A DNA stretch of 8,200 nt from Bacteroidales bacterium (GTDB taxonomy: Bacteria > Bacteroidota > Bacteroidia > Bacteroidales > UBA10428). Positions 1 through 5,624 of the stretch are shown here, in pieces. The stretch lies in contig DNTK01000124.1 in the NCBI GenBank assembly GCA_003508755.1, positions 1,342 to 9,541 on the forward strand, read 5' to 3'. The position numbers and the translations under genes were made by a program. Position 1 is the stretch's first letter. Every line of letters starts with the position of its first letter. The notes beneath the pieces are model-generated. The model made no database searches. It had not been told where the DNA came from and saw only the letters and a program-made list of their open reading frames with translations.

Positions 1-6
1 CATGAG

Positions 7-32
7 ATCCCGATTCACTTCGTGATCGGGAT
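7..32. repeat. Hairpin-forming inverted repeat
   Basis: ATCCCGA (7-13) pairs with TCGGGAT (26-32). After one bulged T the stem continues as TCAC (15-18) with GTGA (22-25), closing on a 3-nt loop (11 base pairs in all). There is no T-run on either side, so it is not a canonical rho-independent terminator. It could end a plus-strand gene lying left of the window, or be a dispersed intergenic hairpin. The pairing is seen directly; the role is unknown. Confidence 0.5.
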
Positions 33-38
33 TAGTTC

Positions 39-80
39 GACATTCTTCATTCAGTTCATTTTATTCCTGAATGAAGTGTC
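39..80. repeat. Second inverted repeat, long stem
   Basis: CTTCATTCAG (45-54) is a perfect complement of CTGAATGAAG (67-76), around a 12-nt loop. Beyond a 2-nt bulge the stem extends with GACA (39-42) pairing TGTC (77-80), giving 14 base pairs. No T-run follows on either strand. With its neighbours it makes a row of hairpins in the gap downstream of the efflux operon. Confidence 0.5.
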
Positions 81-84
81 TCAC

Positions 85-115
85 TAAAAAAGAAAAGCTG
101 CTCCTCAGCAGCTTT
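85..115 (-). terminator. Rho-independent terminator of the efflux operon
   Basis: AAAGCTGCT (94-102) and AGCAGCTTT (107-115) form a perfect 9-bp stem with a CCTC loop. Read on the minus strand, the stem is followed by TCTTTTTTA (93-85), the T-rich tract of an intrinsic terminator. On the plus strand the following bases are not T-rich, so it acts on minus-strand transcripts. It lies about 60 nt beyond the stop of the adaptor gene and should end the ABC operon. Confidence 0.8.
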
Positions 116-142
116 CCTAACCTAAAACCTAATCTATGAAAA

Positions 143-161
143 GAACTACATAGCGTAGTTC
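143..161. repeat. Small hairpin after the adaptor stop codon
   Basis: GAACTAC (143-149) pairs with GTAGTTC (155-161) around a 5-nt loop, 17 nt beyond the adaptor stop. It has no T-run of its own. It may stabilise the 3' end of the operon mRNA, or be incidental. Confidence 0.3.
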
Positions 162-177
162 ATAACATGCTATTTAT

Positions 178-1299
178 TTAACCTTGCTGGCCTTCCCCTT
201 CACCTTCTTTCTTCTCGCCAGCTTTTAAATTATCTTCTAATTCCAGGCCGGACACGACCTCGATATTAATACCATCCGATAAACCGGTTTCGATATACCG
301 TTTCTCAAAAACCTGTGGATTTGTCTCAATTTCAACGTATACCGAATCTTTATTTTCATCTTCGAATTGAATAAGTGATTCTGAAATAACCATAACACTA
401 TCTCTGCGATCGAGTACAATATTGGCATTGGCACTGTATCCTGCACGAATAAAATGGGCTTGCTCAAGCTTAACTTTTGCTTTTATTTCAAATTGCACTG
501 CCCCGTTTTCTTCTACTCCTTTTGGCGCGATGTATTCAAGTTCAGCATCGAAAGATGCGTCTTCAATAGCGCCTATGGTAAGTTCAAGCTTCATTCCTTC
601 CTGAATCTTTCCTACTTCGGTTTCATCAATTTTACCCTCGAAAATCATCTCACCCATATCTGCTACTGAAGCAATGGTTGTGCCTTCGTTAAAAGTGTTC
701 GTTTGAATTACCGATGTTCCCACCTCTACAGGCACATCCAAGACCATTCCGGTAATGGTTGAACGGATCAGTGTATTTGAAATTTCACCCGATTTCTTGG
801 TAATACCTTCCTTTATCAGCTGAAGATTATTTTCTGCTGCCTCAACCTCCTCAAGGGCAGTATTGTATTCAATCCTGTAGGTTTGAAATTCAGCCTCGGC
901 AATCACGCCTTGCTCAAATACTCTTTTTTGGCGGTCATAAACCAGTTTGGCATCCTCCAGCTGGAGTTTTGCTTTGTTCAACCTCGACTCTGCAGAGTTC
1001 AGGGCAACCATATCAGGAATAATACGGACTTTTGCCAATAAATCGCCTTTCGTTACCAACTCACCGGGCTCTATGTATAATTCCTGAATAATACCTGAAA
1101 CCTGCGGTTTAATAGTAATTTCTTTTCGGGGAGTAACAGTTCCTGTTGCTACTGTTTTCTGAACAATGTTATCTATGGTAGGATTTTTAGTTTCATATAG
1201 TACATCCTTCTCTTTTGACTTATTGTACAAATAAACAAATCCGAAAATTACAATTCCTACAAAAAGGACTGCTACAATTGTGCGGATAATCTTTTTCAT
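178..1299 (-). CDS. Efflux periplasmic adaptor subunit (MacA/HlyD-like membrane fusion protein)
   Basis: This 373-residue protein should link the inner-membrane ABC permeases encoded upstream to an outer-membrane channel. It has an uncleaved-looking N-terminal membrane anchor (about residues 4-24, after MKKIIR) and no lipobox cysteine. Next come the first half of a biotinyl-lipoyl-like domain (about 58-92, with VSGIIQELYIEPGELVTKGD), an alpha-helical hairpin rich in Glu, Lys and Leu (about 99-165), the second lipoyl half (about 178-212, with TGMVLDVPVEVGTSV), a beta-barrel domain (about 216-295) and a membrane-proximal domain (about 300-360). This order is standard for MacA-type adaptors. The C-terminus is an odd hydrophilic tail, GEKKEGEGEGQQG. 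It is the last gene of the operon, 23 bp after the second permease. The family is clear; the substrate cannot be read from the sequence. Confidence 0.93.
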   Translation of the reverse strand: MKKIIRTIVAVLFVGIVIFGFVYLYNKSKEKDVLYETKNPTIDNIVQKTVATGTVTPRKEITIKPQVSGIIQELYIEPGELVTKGDLLAKVRIIPDMVALNSAESRLNKAKLQLEDAKLVYDRQKRVFEQGVIAEAEFQTYRIEYNTALEEVEAAENNLQLIKEGITKKSGEISNTLIRSTITGMVLDVPVEVGTSVIQTNTFNEGTTIASVADMGEMIFEGKIDETEVGKIQEGMKLELTIGAIEDASFDAELEYIAPKGVEENGAVQFEIKAKVKLEQAHFIRAGYSANANIVLDRRDSVMVISESLIQFEDENKDSVYVEIETNPQVFEKRYIETGLSDGINIEVVSGLELEDNLKAGEKKEGEGEGQQG

Positions 1300-1322
1300 G
1301 GTTTTATGCTGATTAAATGATG

Positions 1323-2579
1323 TTATTGTTCACTTCTTATGGCCTCAATAGGCTTAATTGATACTACTCTTCTTGACGGAATTACTCCTGCAAGCATTCC
1401 GGAAATTATAATTATGATTAAGGCTGAAACAGCCAGTTTAAAATCTACCTCAGGATTCCGAAACATTTCACTGTCGGGAGGAATAACTGAGTTAACCAAC
1501 TCAATTATAAATACACCAAACATCAGTCCTACCAGTCCGGCAATTAGGGTCAGAAAAACTGATTCTGATAAAACACTCATAACAATTTTCTTCGGAGTTG
1601 CGCCAATGGCTCGTTTTATTCCAAATTCAACTGTTCGCTCACGCAGAATGATGAGCATGATGTTACTCACTCCAATAATACCTGCCAGGAGTGTGCCAAT
1701 TCCTACAATCCAGATAAGTCCCCTTATTCCAAGGAATAATCCATTCATTTTTTTAAATTCTTCCCCGACATTATTATAACCAAAAGCGGCTTTATCTTCC
1801 GGATGCAGGTTGTGTCTTTTTGCCAGTATGGCCATGACCTTTCCTTCAACCTGTTTTACTTCGTATTCTGGTTTAACAACTATAGAAAAGTGATCCACCT
1901 TATTTGGATAATTATACACTTGCTGTGCGGTACTGAACGGAATCCAGATTTCAGAATTCTGATTTTCACCCCATCCACCGCTGTGTTTCGATTTATAAAC
2001 ACCAATAACCTGGAAGTAAATTCCGTTTATTCGTACATATTTATTAACTGGATCCTCTCCTTTGTCAAAAAGTTCCTCATAGACTCTGTAACCCAACAAA
2101 ACAGATTTTCTTCTTTCCAGTAAATCATATTCATTCAAAAATCTACCCCAGGCAATATCTACCGGGTCAATATTATTTTCCTGCGGTGTTTTTCCCAGCA
2201 CATTAAACTCTCCTTTTTTTAGTCCGTGCACGACAAGTGTTGTTTGCCGGTATCCGCCTCCATTAACTGTTGGAGCAATAATCTCAATCTCTGGAATATT
2301 TTCTTCTAGGGCATATTTATCGGAATATTCAAAGTGGTACGACCTGTTTCTTGGAAAACCTTTGTAGGGCATGGTAGTATGCTGTGCCCAAATAAACATG
2401 CTGTTCTTAGCAAAATCGCCCATGTTGGAGTATACAGCATTTTCGAGACCGCTTCCGGCTCCCAGCATTATTACCAACATAAAAACTCCCCAAAAAATAC
2501 CAAAAGCTGTTAAGGCAGTTCTTAATCGGTTCTGCTTGAGTGTATGAAATATTTCTTGCCATTTATCAATGTCAATCAT
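1323..2579 (-). CDS. ABC transporter permease, MacB/FtsX type (second permease)
   Basis: This 418-residue inner-membrane subunit has the four-helix MacB layout. TM1 is at about residues 21-40, followed by a large periplasmic MacB-type core domain (about 41-285). TM2 is at about 287-311, TM3 at about 332-362 and TM4 at about 382-402. The cytoplasmic loop after TM2 carries the FtsX-domain coupling motif RERTVEFGIKRAIGATP (313-329), and the C-terminus ends in PSRRVVSIKPIEAIRSEQ, the usual FtsX ending. It has no nucleotide-binding domain and must use the separate ATPase encoded upstream. It is a diverged paralogue of the preceding permease: both share the N-terminal W-x-E-I-x-x-T/S-x-(K/R)-x-N-(K/R)-LRT pattern and a GEDPVxKYVxINGI segment. 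It starts 11 bp after that gene's stop. A heterodimer of the two permeases is inferred from the pairing. Confidence 0.93.
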   Translation of the reverse strand: MIDIDKWQEIFHTLKQNRLRTALTAFGIFWGVFMLVIMLGAGSGLENAVYSNMGDFAKNSMFIWAQHTTMPYKGFPRNRSYHFEYSDKYALEENIPEIEIIAPTVNGGGYRQTTLVVHGLKKGEFNVLGKTPQENNIDPVDIAWGRFLNEYDLLERRKSVLLGYRVYEELFDKGEDPVNKYVRINGIYFQVIGVYKSKHSGGWGENQNSEIWIPFSTAQQVYNYPNKVDHFSIVVKPEYEVKQVEGKVMAILAKRHNLHPEDKAAFGYNNVGEEFKKMNGLFLGIRGLIWIVGIGTLLAGIIGVSNIMLIILRERTVEFGIKRAIGATPKKIVMSVLSESVFLTLIAGLVGLMFGVFIIELVNSVIPPDSEMFRNPEVDFKLAVSALIIIIISGMLAGVIPSRRVVSIKPIEAIRSEQ

Positions 2580-2590
2580 AATTTCTTTTT

Positions 2591-3820
2591 TTATTCGTCG
2601 CGCAATGCAACAATGGGTTTTATTTTAGATGCCCGGCGGGCAGGAACAAATCCGGCAAGCATACCCGCAATCATAATTAATACCGCTGCACCAATTGCAA
2701 TGCGGAAATCAACACCAGGATTACGGAAAAAATCAGATGCCGGCATATTACTGGCAATAAGCTCTAAGAGGGAGATACCCGCCAGCAATCCAAAATATCC
2801 GGCAATAGAAGTAATTATTAATGCTTCGAGTATGATTAAGCCGATAATAGATGCTGGTGTAGCTCCTATTGCTTTCCTAATGCCTATCTCTTTGGTTCGC
2901 TCCTTGACTACAATCAACATAATATTGCTAACACCCACCAGTCCGGCTATCAGGGTAAAAAAGCCAATTATTCCAACAAAAATGTTAATTCCCTGGAACA
3001 ATGCCTGCATTTGTCTATATTCTTTCATGGCATTAAACGTTCCCAGTGCACTCTGATCATCAATATTAACTTTGTGTTTTTTTGCGAGTTGTTCTTTTAT
3101 TTCAGCAACCAGGGCCTCGCTTTCCTCGACAGATGCATCGCCAATTGTAAAGGTCATGGTACCTACCTGCGTGCCGGGCCTGAAAGTCTTCTGCGCCACG
3201 GTCATTGGAATGTAAAGCCTGTCAACCTCACCATCATGGACATCGTCAAATACTCCCACCACTAGGAAGGGGATGCCGTTTATATTCACATATTTACCGA
3301 TTGGATCCTCTCCCTTAAAAAGCCGTTCATCAACAATTCGTCCAATTACAGCTACCTTTCGGAATTTTTCCATGTCTGTTAAATTCAACAGACGCCCTTT
3401 GGTTAGCTGAAGATTTTCTGTGACTTGGTGGCCGGTATGGATTGCCTGAATGCCAAAATCACCATAATTGTTTTTATAACTGGTATGATATGCTCCACCC
3501 CATAGGTGTATGCGCCCCGAGAGATTTTCAATTTCTTCAAAGTGATTGGACAGAAACTCTATGTCATCATTCTTAAATGATATTTCGCGTCCGGTATTGT
3601 ATCCGGCATGAGCAATGGTCGTTCTGCCGCCCCACATCCATACGCTGTTCATCGCATCGCTGAAGTTATGCATTACCCCCTTTTGCAATCCATTTCCGGA
3701 TCCTAATAATATCATCAGAATAAAGATGCCCCAAAACACACTAAAACTGGTTAGAAAAGTGCGCAATTTATTTTTGCGCATCGTGCTGAGGATTTCATGC
3801 CATACACCAAAATCAAGCAT
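2591..3820 (-). CDS. ABC transporter permease, MacB/FtsX type (first permease)
   Basis: This 409-residue membrane subunit has TM1 at about residues 21-40 and a MacB-like periplasmic core domain at about 41-275. TM2 is at about 279-305, TM3 at about 325-353 and TM4 at about 373-393. The FtsX-domain coupling loop KERTKEIGIRKAIGATP is at 306-322, and the protein ends in PARRASKIKPIVALRDE. The ATG overlaps the end of the ATPase gene by 8 nt (ATGCTTGA), a sign of translational coupling, and this fixes the start. MacB-type transporters move substrates from the periplasm outward by mechanotransmission rather than by carrying them through the membrane; that this protein works the same way is inferred from family. 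In E. coli MacB, ATPase and permease are one chain; here they are split and the permease is duplicated. Confidence 0.94.
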   Translation of the reverse strand: MLDFGVWHEILSTMRKNKLRTFLTSFSVFWGIFILMILLGSGNGLQKGVMHNFSDAMNSVWMWGGRTTIAHAGYNTGREISFKNDDIEFLSNHFEEIENLSGRIHLWGGAYHTSYKNNYGDFGIQAIHTGHQVTENLQLTKGRLLNLTDMEKFRKVAVIGRIVDERLFKGEDPIGKYVNINGIPFLVVGVFDDVHDGEVDRLYIPMTVAQKTFRPGTQVGTMTFTIGDASVEESEALVAEIKEQLAKKHKVNIDDQSALGTFNAMKEYRQMQALFQGINIFVGIIGFFTLIAGLVGVSNIMLIVVKERTKEIGIRKAIGATPASIIGLIILEALIITSIAGYFGLLAGISLLELIASNMPASDFFRNPGVDFRIAIGAAVLIMIAGMLAGFVPARRASKIKPIVALRDE

Positions 3821-4508
3821 AGCTAAGGTTTAATTTGGTTTTGTACTCCTTTTCAATAAGACCATCTTTCAGGTGAATAATACGCTTGGTTCGTTCAGAA
3901 ATATCTTTCTCGTGAGTAACAATAATAACTGTAATCCCTGCATTATTTATTTCCTTAAATAATTCCATTACCTCATACGATGTATGTGTGTCGAGCGCAC
4001 CGGTAGGTTCATCAGCCAGAATAACTTTTGGCTTGGAAATGAGCGCTCTAGCTATGGCAATTCGCTGTTTCTGACCACCTGACAATTCGTTAGGTGTGTG
4101 ATGTGCCCAGTCAGCTAATCCTACTTTCTCAAGGTATTCCATGGCTATCTTATTTCGTTTTCTGCGCCCTACTTTTTGGTAATACAGAGGTAGCGCCACA
4201 TTTTCCATGGCATTTTTGAAGGCAATAAGATTAAAAGATTGGAATACAAAACCAATCATCTGGTTGCGGTACCAGGCTGCTTTGGTTTCAGACATATTTT
4301 CCATGAGCGTACCATTTAAATGATACTTCCCGGTATCATAGGCATCTAATAATCCAATTACGTTTAGCAAGGTGGATTTCCCGGAACCCGATGACCCCAT
4401 TATGGATACCATCTCCCCTTCTTCAATGGTGAGGTTGATTCCCTTGAGAACATGAAGGCTGTTTAAACCGGTTACGTAGGATTTGTGTAACTCCGAAATA
4501 CTTATCAT
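3813..4508 (-). CDS. ABC transporter ATP-binding protein (MacB/LolD family)
   Basis: This cytoplasmic ATPase drives the two permeases. Counting from the ATG at 4508 (231 residues), all nucleotide-binding motifs are intact: Walker A GSSGSGKST (38-46), Q-loop Gln90 in FVFQSFN, signature LSGGQ (142-146), Walker B VILADE (162-167) and the H-loop histidine His199. The reading frame stays open to a TTG at 4544, but two facts favour the ATG. The family normally begins with a strand such as MISISELHKSYVTG, and the TTG lies inside the -12 element of a sigma-54-type promoter. It is the first operon gene and overlaps the next by 8 nt. The family includes both macrolide or peptide exporters and lipoprotein-release ATPases; the MacA-like adaptor in the operon points to export. 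Confidence 0.95.
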   Translation of the reverse strand: MISISELHKSYVTGLNSLHVLKGINLTIEEGEMVSIMGSSGSGKSTLLNVIGLLDAYDTGKYHLNGTLMENMSETKAAWYRNQMIGFVFQSFNLIAFKNAMENVALPLYYQKVGRRKRNKIAMEYLEKVGLADWAHHTPNELSGGQKQRIAIARALISKPKVILADEPTGALDTHTSYEVMELFKEINNAGITVIIVTHEKDISERTKRIIHLKDGLIEKEYKTKLNLSYA

Positions 4509-4540
4509 ATCTAACTGCTTTAGGTCTGACGTTGAAACTA

Positions 4541-4555
4541 CCAAGTAACGTGCCA
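4541..4555 (-). promoter_or_regulatory. Sigma-54 (RpoN) -24/-12 promoter of the efflux operon
   Basis: On the minus strand the sequence reads TGGCACG (4555-4549), TTAC, TTGG (4544-4541). The sigma-54 consensus is TGGCACG-N4-TTGC, so it matches 10 of 11 specified bases with exact spacing; the only change is G for C at -12. Transcription would start near 4529, leaving a leader of about 21 nt before the ATG at 4508. A match to the Bacteroidota housekeeping -7 element (TAnnTTTG) was not found on this strand between 4509 and 4712, which strengthens the case. An IHF-like sequence (TCTCAA-N4-TTA, one mismatch) lies at 4576-4564, about -36 to -48. Confidence 0.7.
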
Positions 4556-4621
4556 GAGTTTTGTAAACTATTGAGAATCTTATCTATTACAGAATATCTA
4601 AAAAATACTTTGTGAGGCCCC

Positions 4622-4660
4622 CTGTTTCATTATGGAACAGAATATGTTCGAAAATGAACA
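4622..4660. promoter_or_regulatory. Candidate enhancer: two palindromic GAACA/TGTTC sites
   Basis: Site 1 is CTGTTTCATTATGGAACAG (4622-4640), a 19-bp palindrome with one G-T wobble. Site 2 is TGTTCGAAAATGAACA (4645-4660), with perfect 5-bp arms. Their centres (4631 and 4652.5) are about 21.5 bp apart, or two helical turns. They lie about 102 and 124 bp upstream of the start of transcription predicted from the sigma-54 promoter, a normal place for the binding sites of an NtrC-family enhancer-binding protein. The inner arms also form GAACA-N5-TGTTC. The repeats are seen directly; the binding protein is unknown. Confidence 0.5.
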
Positions 4661-4712
4661 GAACTGAAAAACTGCGAATAATACTGGATGAAAGAATTAA
4701 GTGTTAGAAAAG

Positions 4713-4865
4713 CTATTCAATCGCTGCATAATCAACAACAAGGACTGAATCAGTTAAATTGTCTGCCTTATACAATGTGTCGATGGCAGCTGGTTTCTTA
4801 GAAAACTCCAGAATAAGTATAGATATTGCAACAAGTGCAAAGATAATAATTGCTGTTTTCTTCAT
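4713..4865 (-). CDS. Small hypothetical membrane or secreted peptide (50 aa)
   Basis: A short open frame runs from ATG 4865 to TAG 4713. The peptide starts MKKTAIIIFALVAISILILE, a positively charged start followed by a hydrophobic stretch (residues 5-19) typical of a signal peptide or single membrane anchor. The tail of about 30 residues is polar and acidic (KKPAAIDTLYKADNLTDS, then VLVVDYAAIE) and has no cysteine. I do not recognise a family. It lies upstream of the efflux operon on the same strand, separated from it by the candidate enhancer and the sigma-54 promoter, so it is probably a separate transcript. The plausible topology and typical Bacteroidota start support a real gene, but 50 codons could be open by chance. 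An antisense frame covers the same bases. Confidence 0.5.
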   Translation of the reverse strand: MKKTAIIIFALVAISILILEFSKKPAAIDTLYKADNLTDSVLVVDYAAIE

Positions 4866-4964
4866 AACGGGTTTTGGTTTAATTATACATCAACAACTAC
4901 AATTAAAGATGGATTTGATAACCACTGGTTGCTTTGAAAACAAAAAGTGTGCCGAACGCAACCA

Positions 4965-4987
4965 TAATCAAGCGTTACGCATCATTA
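4965..4987. promoter_or_regulatory. Imperfect 23-bp palindrome, possible operator
   Basis: The element is symmetrical about T4976. The core GCGTTACGC (4972-4980) has perfect arms, and the outer arms TAAT (4965-4968) and ATTA (4984-4987) also pair. Of the 11 symmetric base pairs, 9 match. It lies about 75 bp upstream of the predicted sigma-gene start of transcription and about 100 bp upstream of the small minus-strand ORF, so it could serve either gene. No known operator was recognised. Confidence 0.35.
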
Positions 4988-5015
4988 ATTTGCTGGTAAT
5001 ATAAAAATTGTTGAA

Positions 5016-5048
5016 TTGACTAAAAAAGGGAGGATTATCTTAACTTTG
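5016..5048 (+). promoter_or_regulatory. Bacteroidota housekeeping-type promoter of the ECF sigma gene
   Basis: TAACTTTG (5041-5048) is an exact match to the Bacteroidota -7 element TAnnTTTG. A TTG (5016-5018, in TTGAC) lies 22 nt upstream, within the N17-23 spacing described for TTG...TAnnTTTG promoters of Flavobacterium. Transcription would begin at about 5052-5055. The promoter covers the first possible TTG start codons of the sigma frame and so argues for a later start at 5067. Confidence 0.55.
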
Positions 5049-5066
5049 AGGAATAGATTTCAAGAC

Positions 5067-5621
5067 TTGGAGAAAAAGCTTGAAAATATCATTACTGGTT
5101 GCCAGCAAAAAGATACCCGCTCACAAAAAGAATTATATGATCTTTTAGGCGGCAAAATGTACGGGGTATGTCTGCGATATGCCGGCAATACCGATGATGC
5201 AAATGATATTCTCCAGGATGGTTTCCTTAAGGTATTTGAGAAAATCCACCAATTTAAATTTGAAGGCTCTTTCGAAGGCTGGCTGCGGCGAATATTTGTT
5301 AATACTGCCCTGGAAAGGTACCGGGGACAATACAAAATTATAAATATTCAGGATAGCTGGCGCGAATTAAAAGAAGGTAGCTATGAAAATATTGTGAGCT
5401 CAATTACTGTAGATGAACTGGTCGGACTCATTCAGGAATTATCGCCGAAGTACAGGGCCGTTTTTAACCTGTATGCCATTGAAGGTTATTCTCATAAAGA
5501 AATAGCCGATTTGTTGGGTGTTTCGGAAGGAACCTCCAAATCAAATTTATCCAGAGCCAGATTAATTTTGCAGGAAAAAGTTGCACAATATTATAACACT
5601 GAACTGAAAATGCAGTTATAA
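5067..5621 (+). CDS. ECF RNA polymerase sigma factor (sigma-70 family)
   Basis: This protein directs RNA polymerase to a special promoter set. From TTG 5067 it has 184 residues. Sigma region 2 (about residues 20-88) includes LYDLLGGKMYGVCLRYAGN and DDANDILQDGFLKVFEKI, with the DNA-melting and -10 part FEGSFEGWLRRIFVNTALERYR. Region 4 (about 123-173) has the helix-turn-helix YSHKEIADLLGVSEGTSKS. No ATG precedes the conserved domain. In-frame TTG codons occur at 5016, 5046 and 5067. The last gives the typical family N-terminus (M)EKKLENIITGC and lies just downstream of a -7 promoter element that covers or abuts the other two; the 5016 start would give 201 residues. The next gene begins 3 bp after its stop and is probably its anti-sigma factor. 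Activity is likely held in check by that protein until an envelope signal arrives (inference). Confidence 0.92.
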   Translation: MEKKLENIITGCQQKDTRSQKELYDLLGGKMYGVCLRYAGNTDDANDILQDGFLKVFEKIHQFKFEGSFEGWLRRIFVNTALERYRGQYKIINIQDSWRELKEGSYENIVSSITVDELVGLIQELSPKYRAVFNLYAIEGYSHKEIADLLGVSEGTSKSNLSRARLILQEKVAQYYNTELKMQL

Positions 5622-5624
5622 CGA

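Noticed and set aside
1339..3265. Several plus-strand open frames inside the permease genes
   Set aside because: They are antisense shadows of well-supported permease genes and resemble no known proteins.
4509..4544. N-terminal extension of the ATPase from TTG 4544
   Set aside because: The 12 extra residues (start MVVSTSDLKQLD) are not typical of the family, and the TTG lies in the -12 element of the sigma-54 promoter.
4635..4649. GAACA-N5-TGTTC read as a LexA/SOS box
   Set aside because: The Gram-positive LexA box has GAAC-N4-GTTC; here the core spacing is 7, and the neighbouring gene is not an SOS gene.
4654..4707. 17-codon plus-strand frame starting ATGAACAGAAC
   Set aside because: It is too short, and it begins inside the repeat array, which explains its sequence.
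4759..5004. Plus-strand open frame of 81 codons
   Set aside because: It is antisense to the better small ORF at 4865-4713, its residues look unordered, and no family resemblance or promoter was seen.
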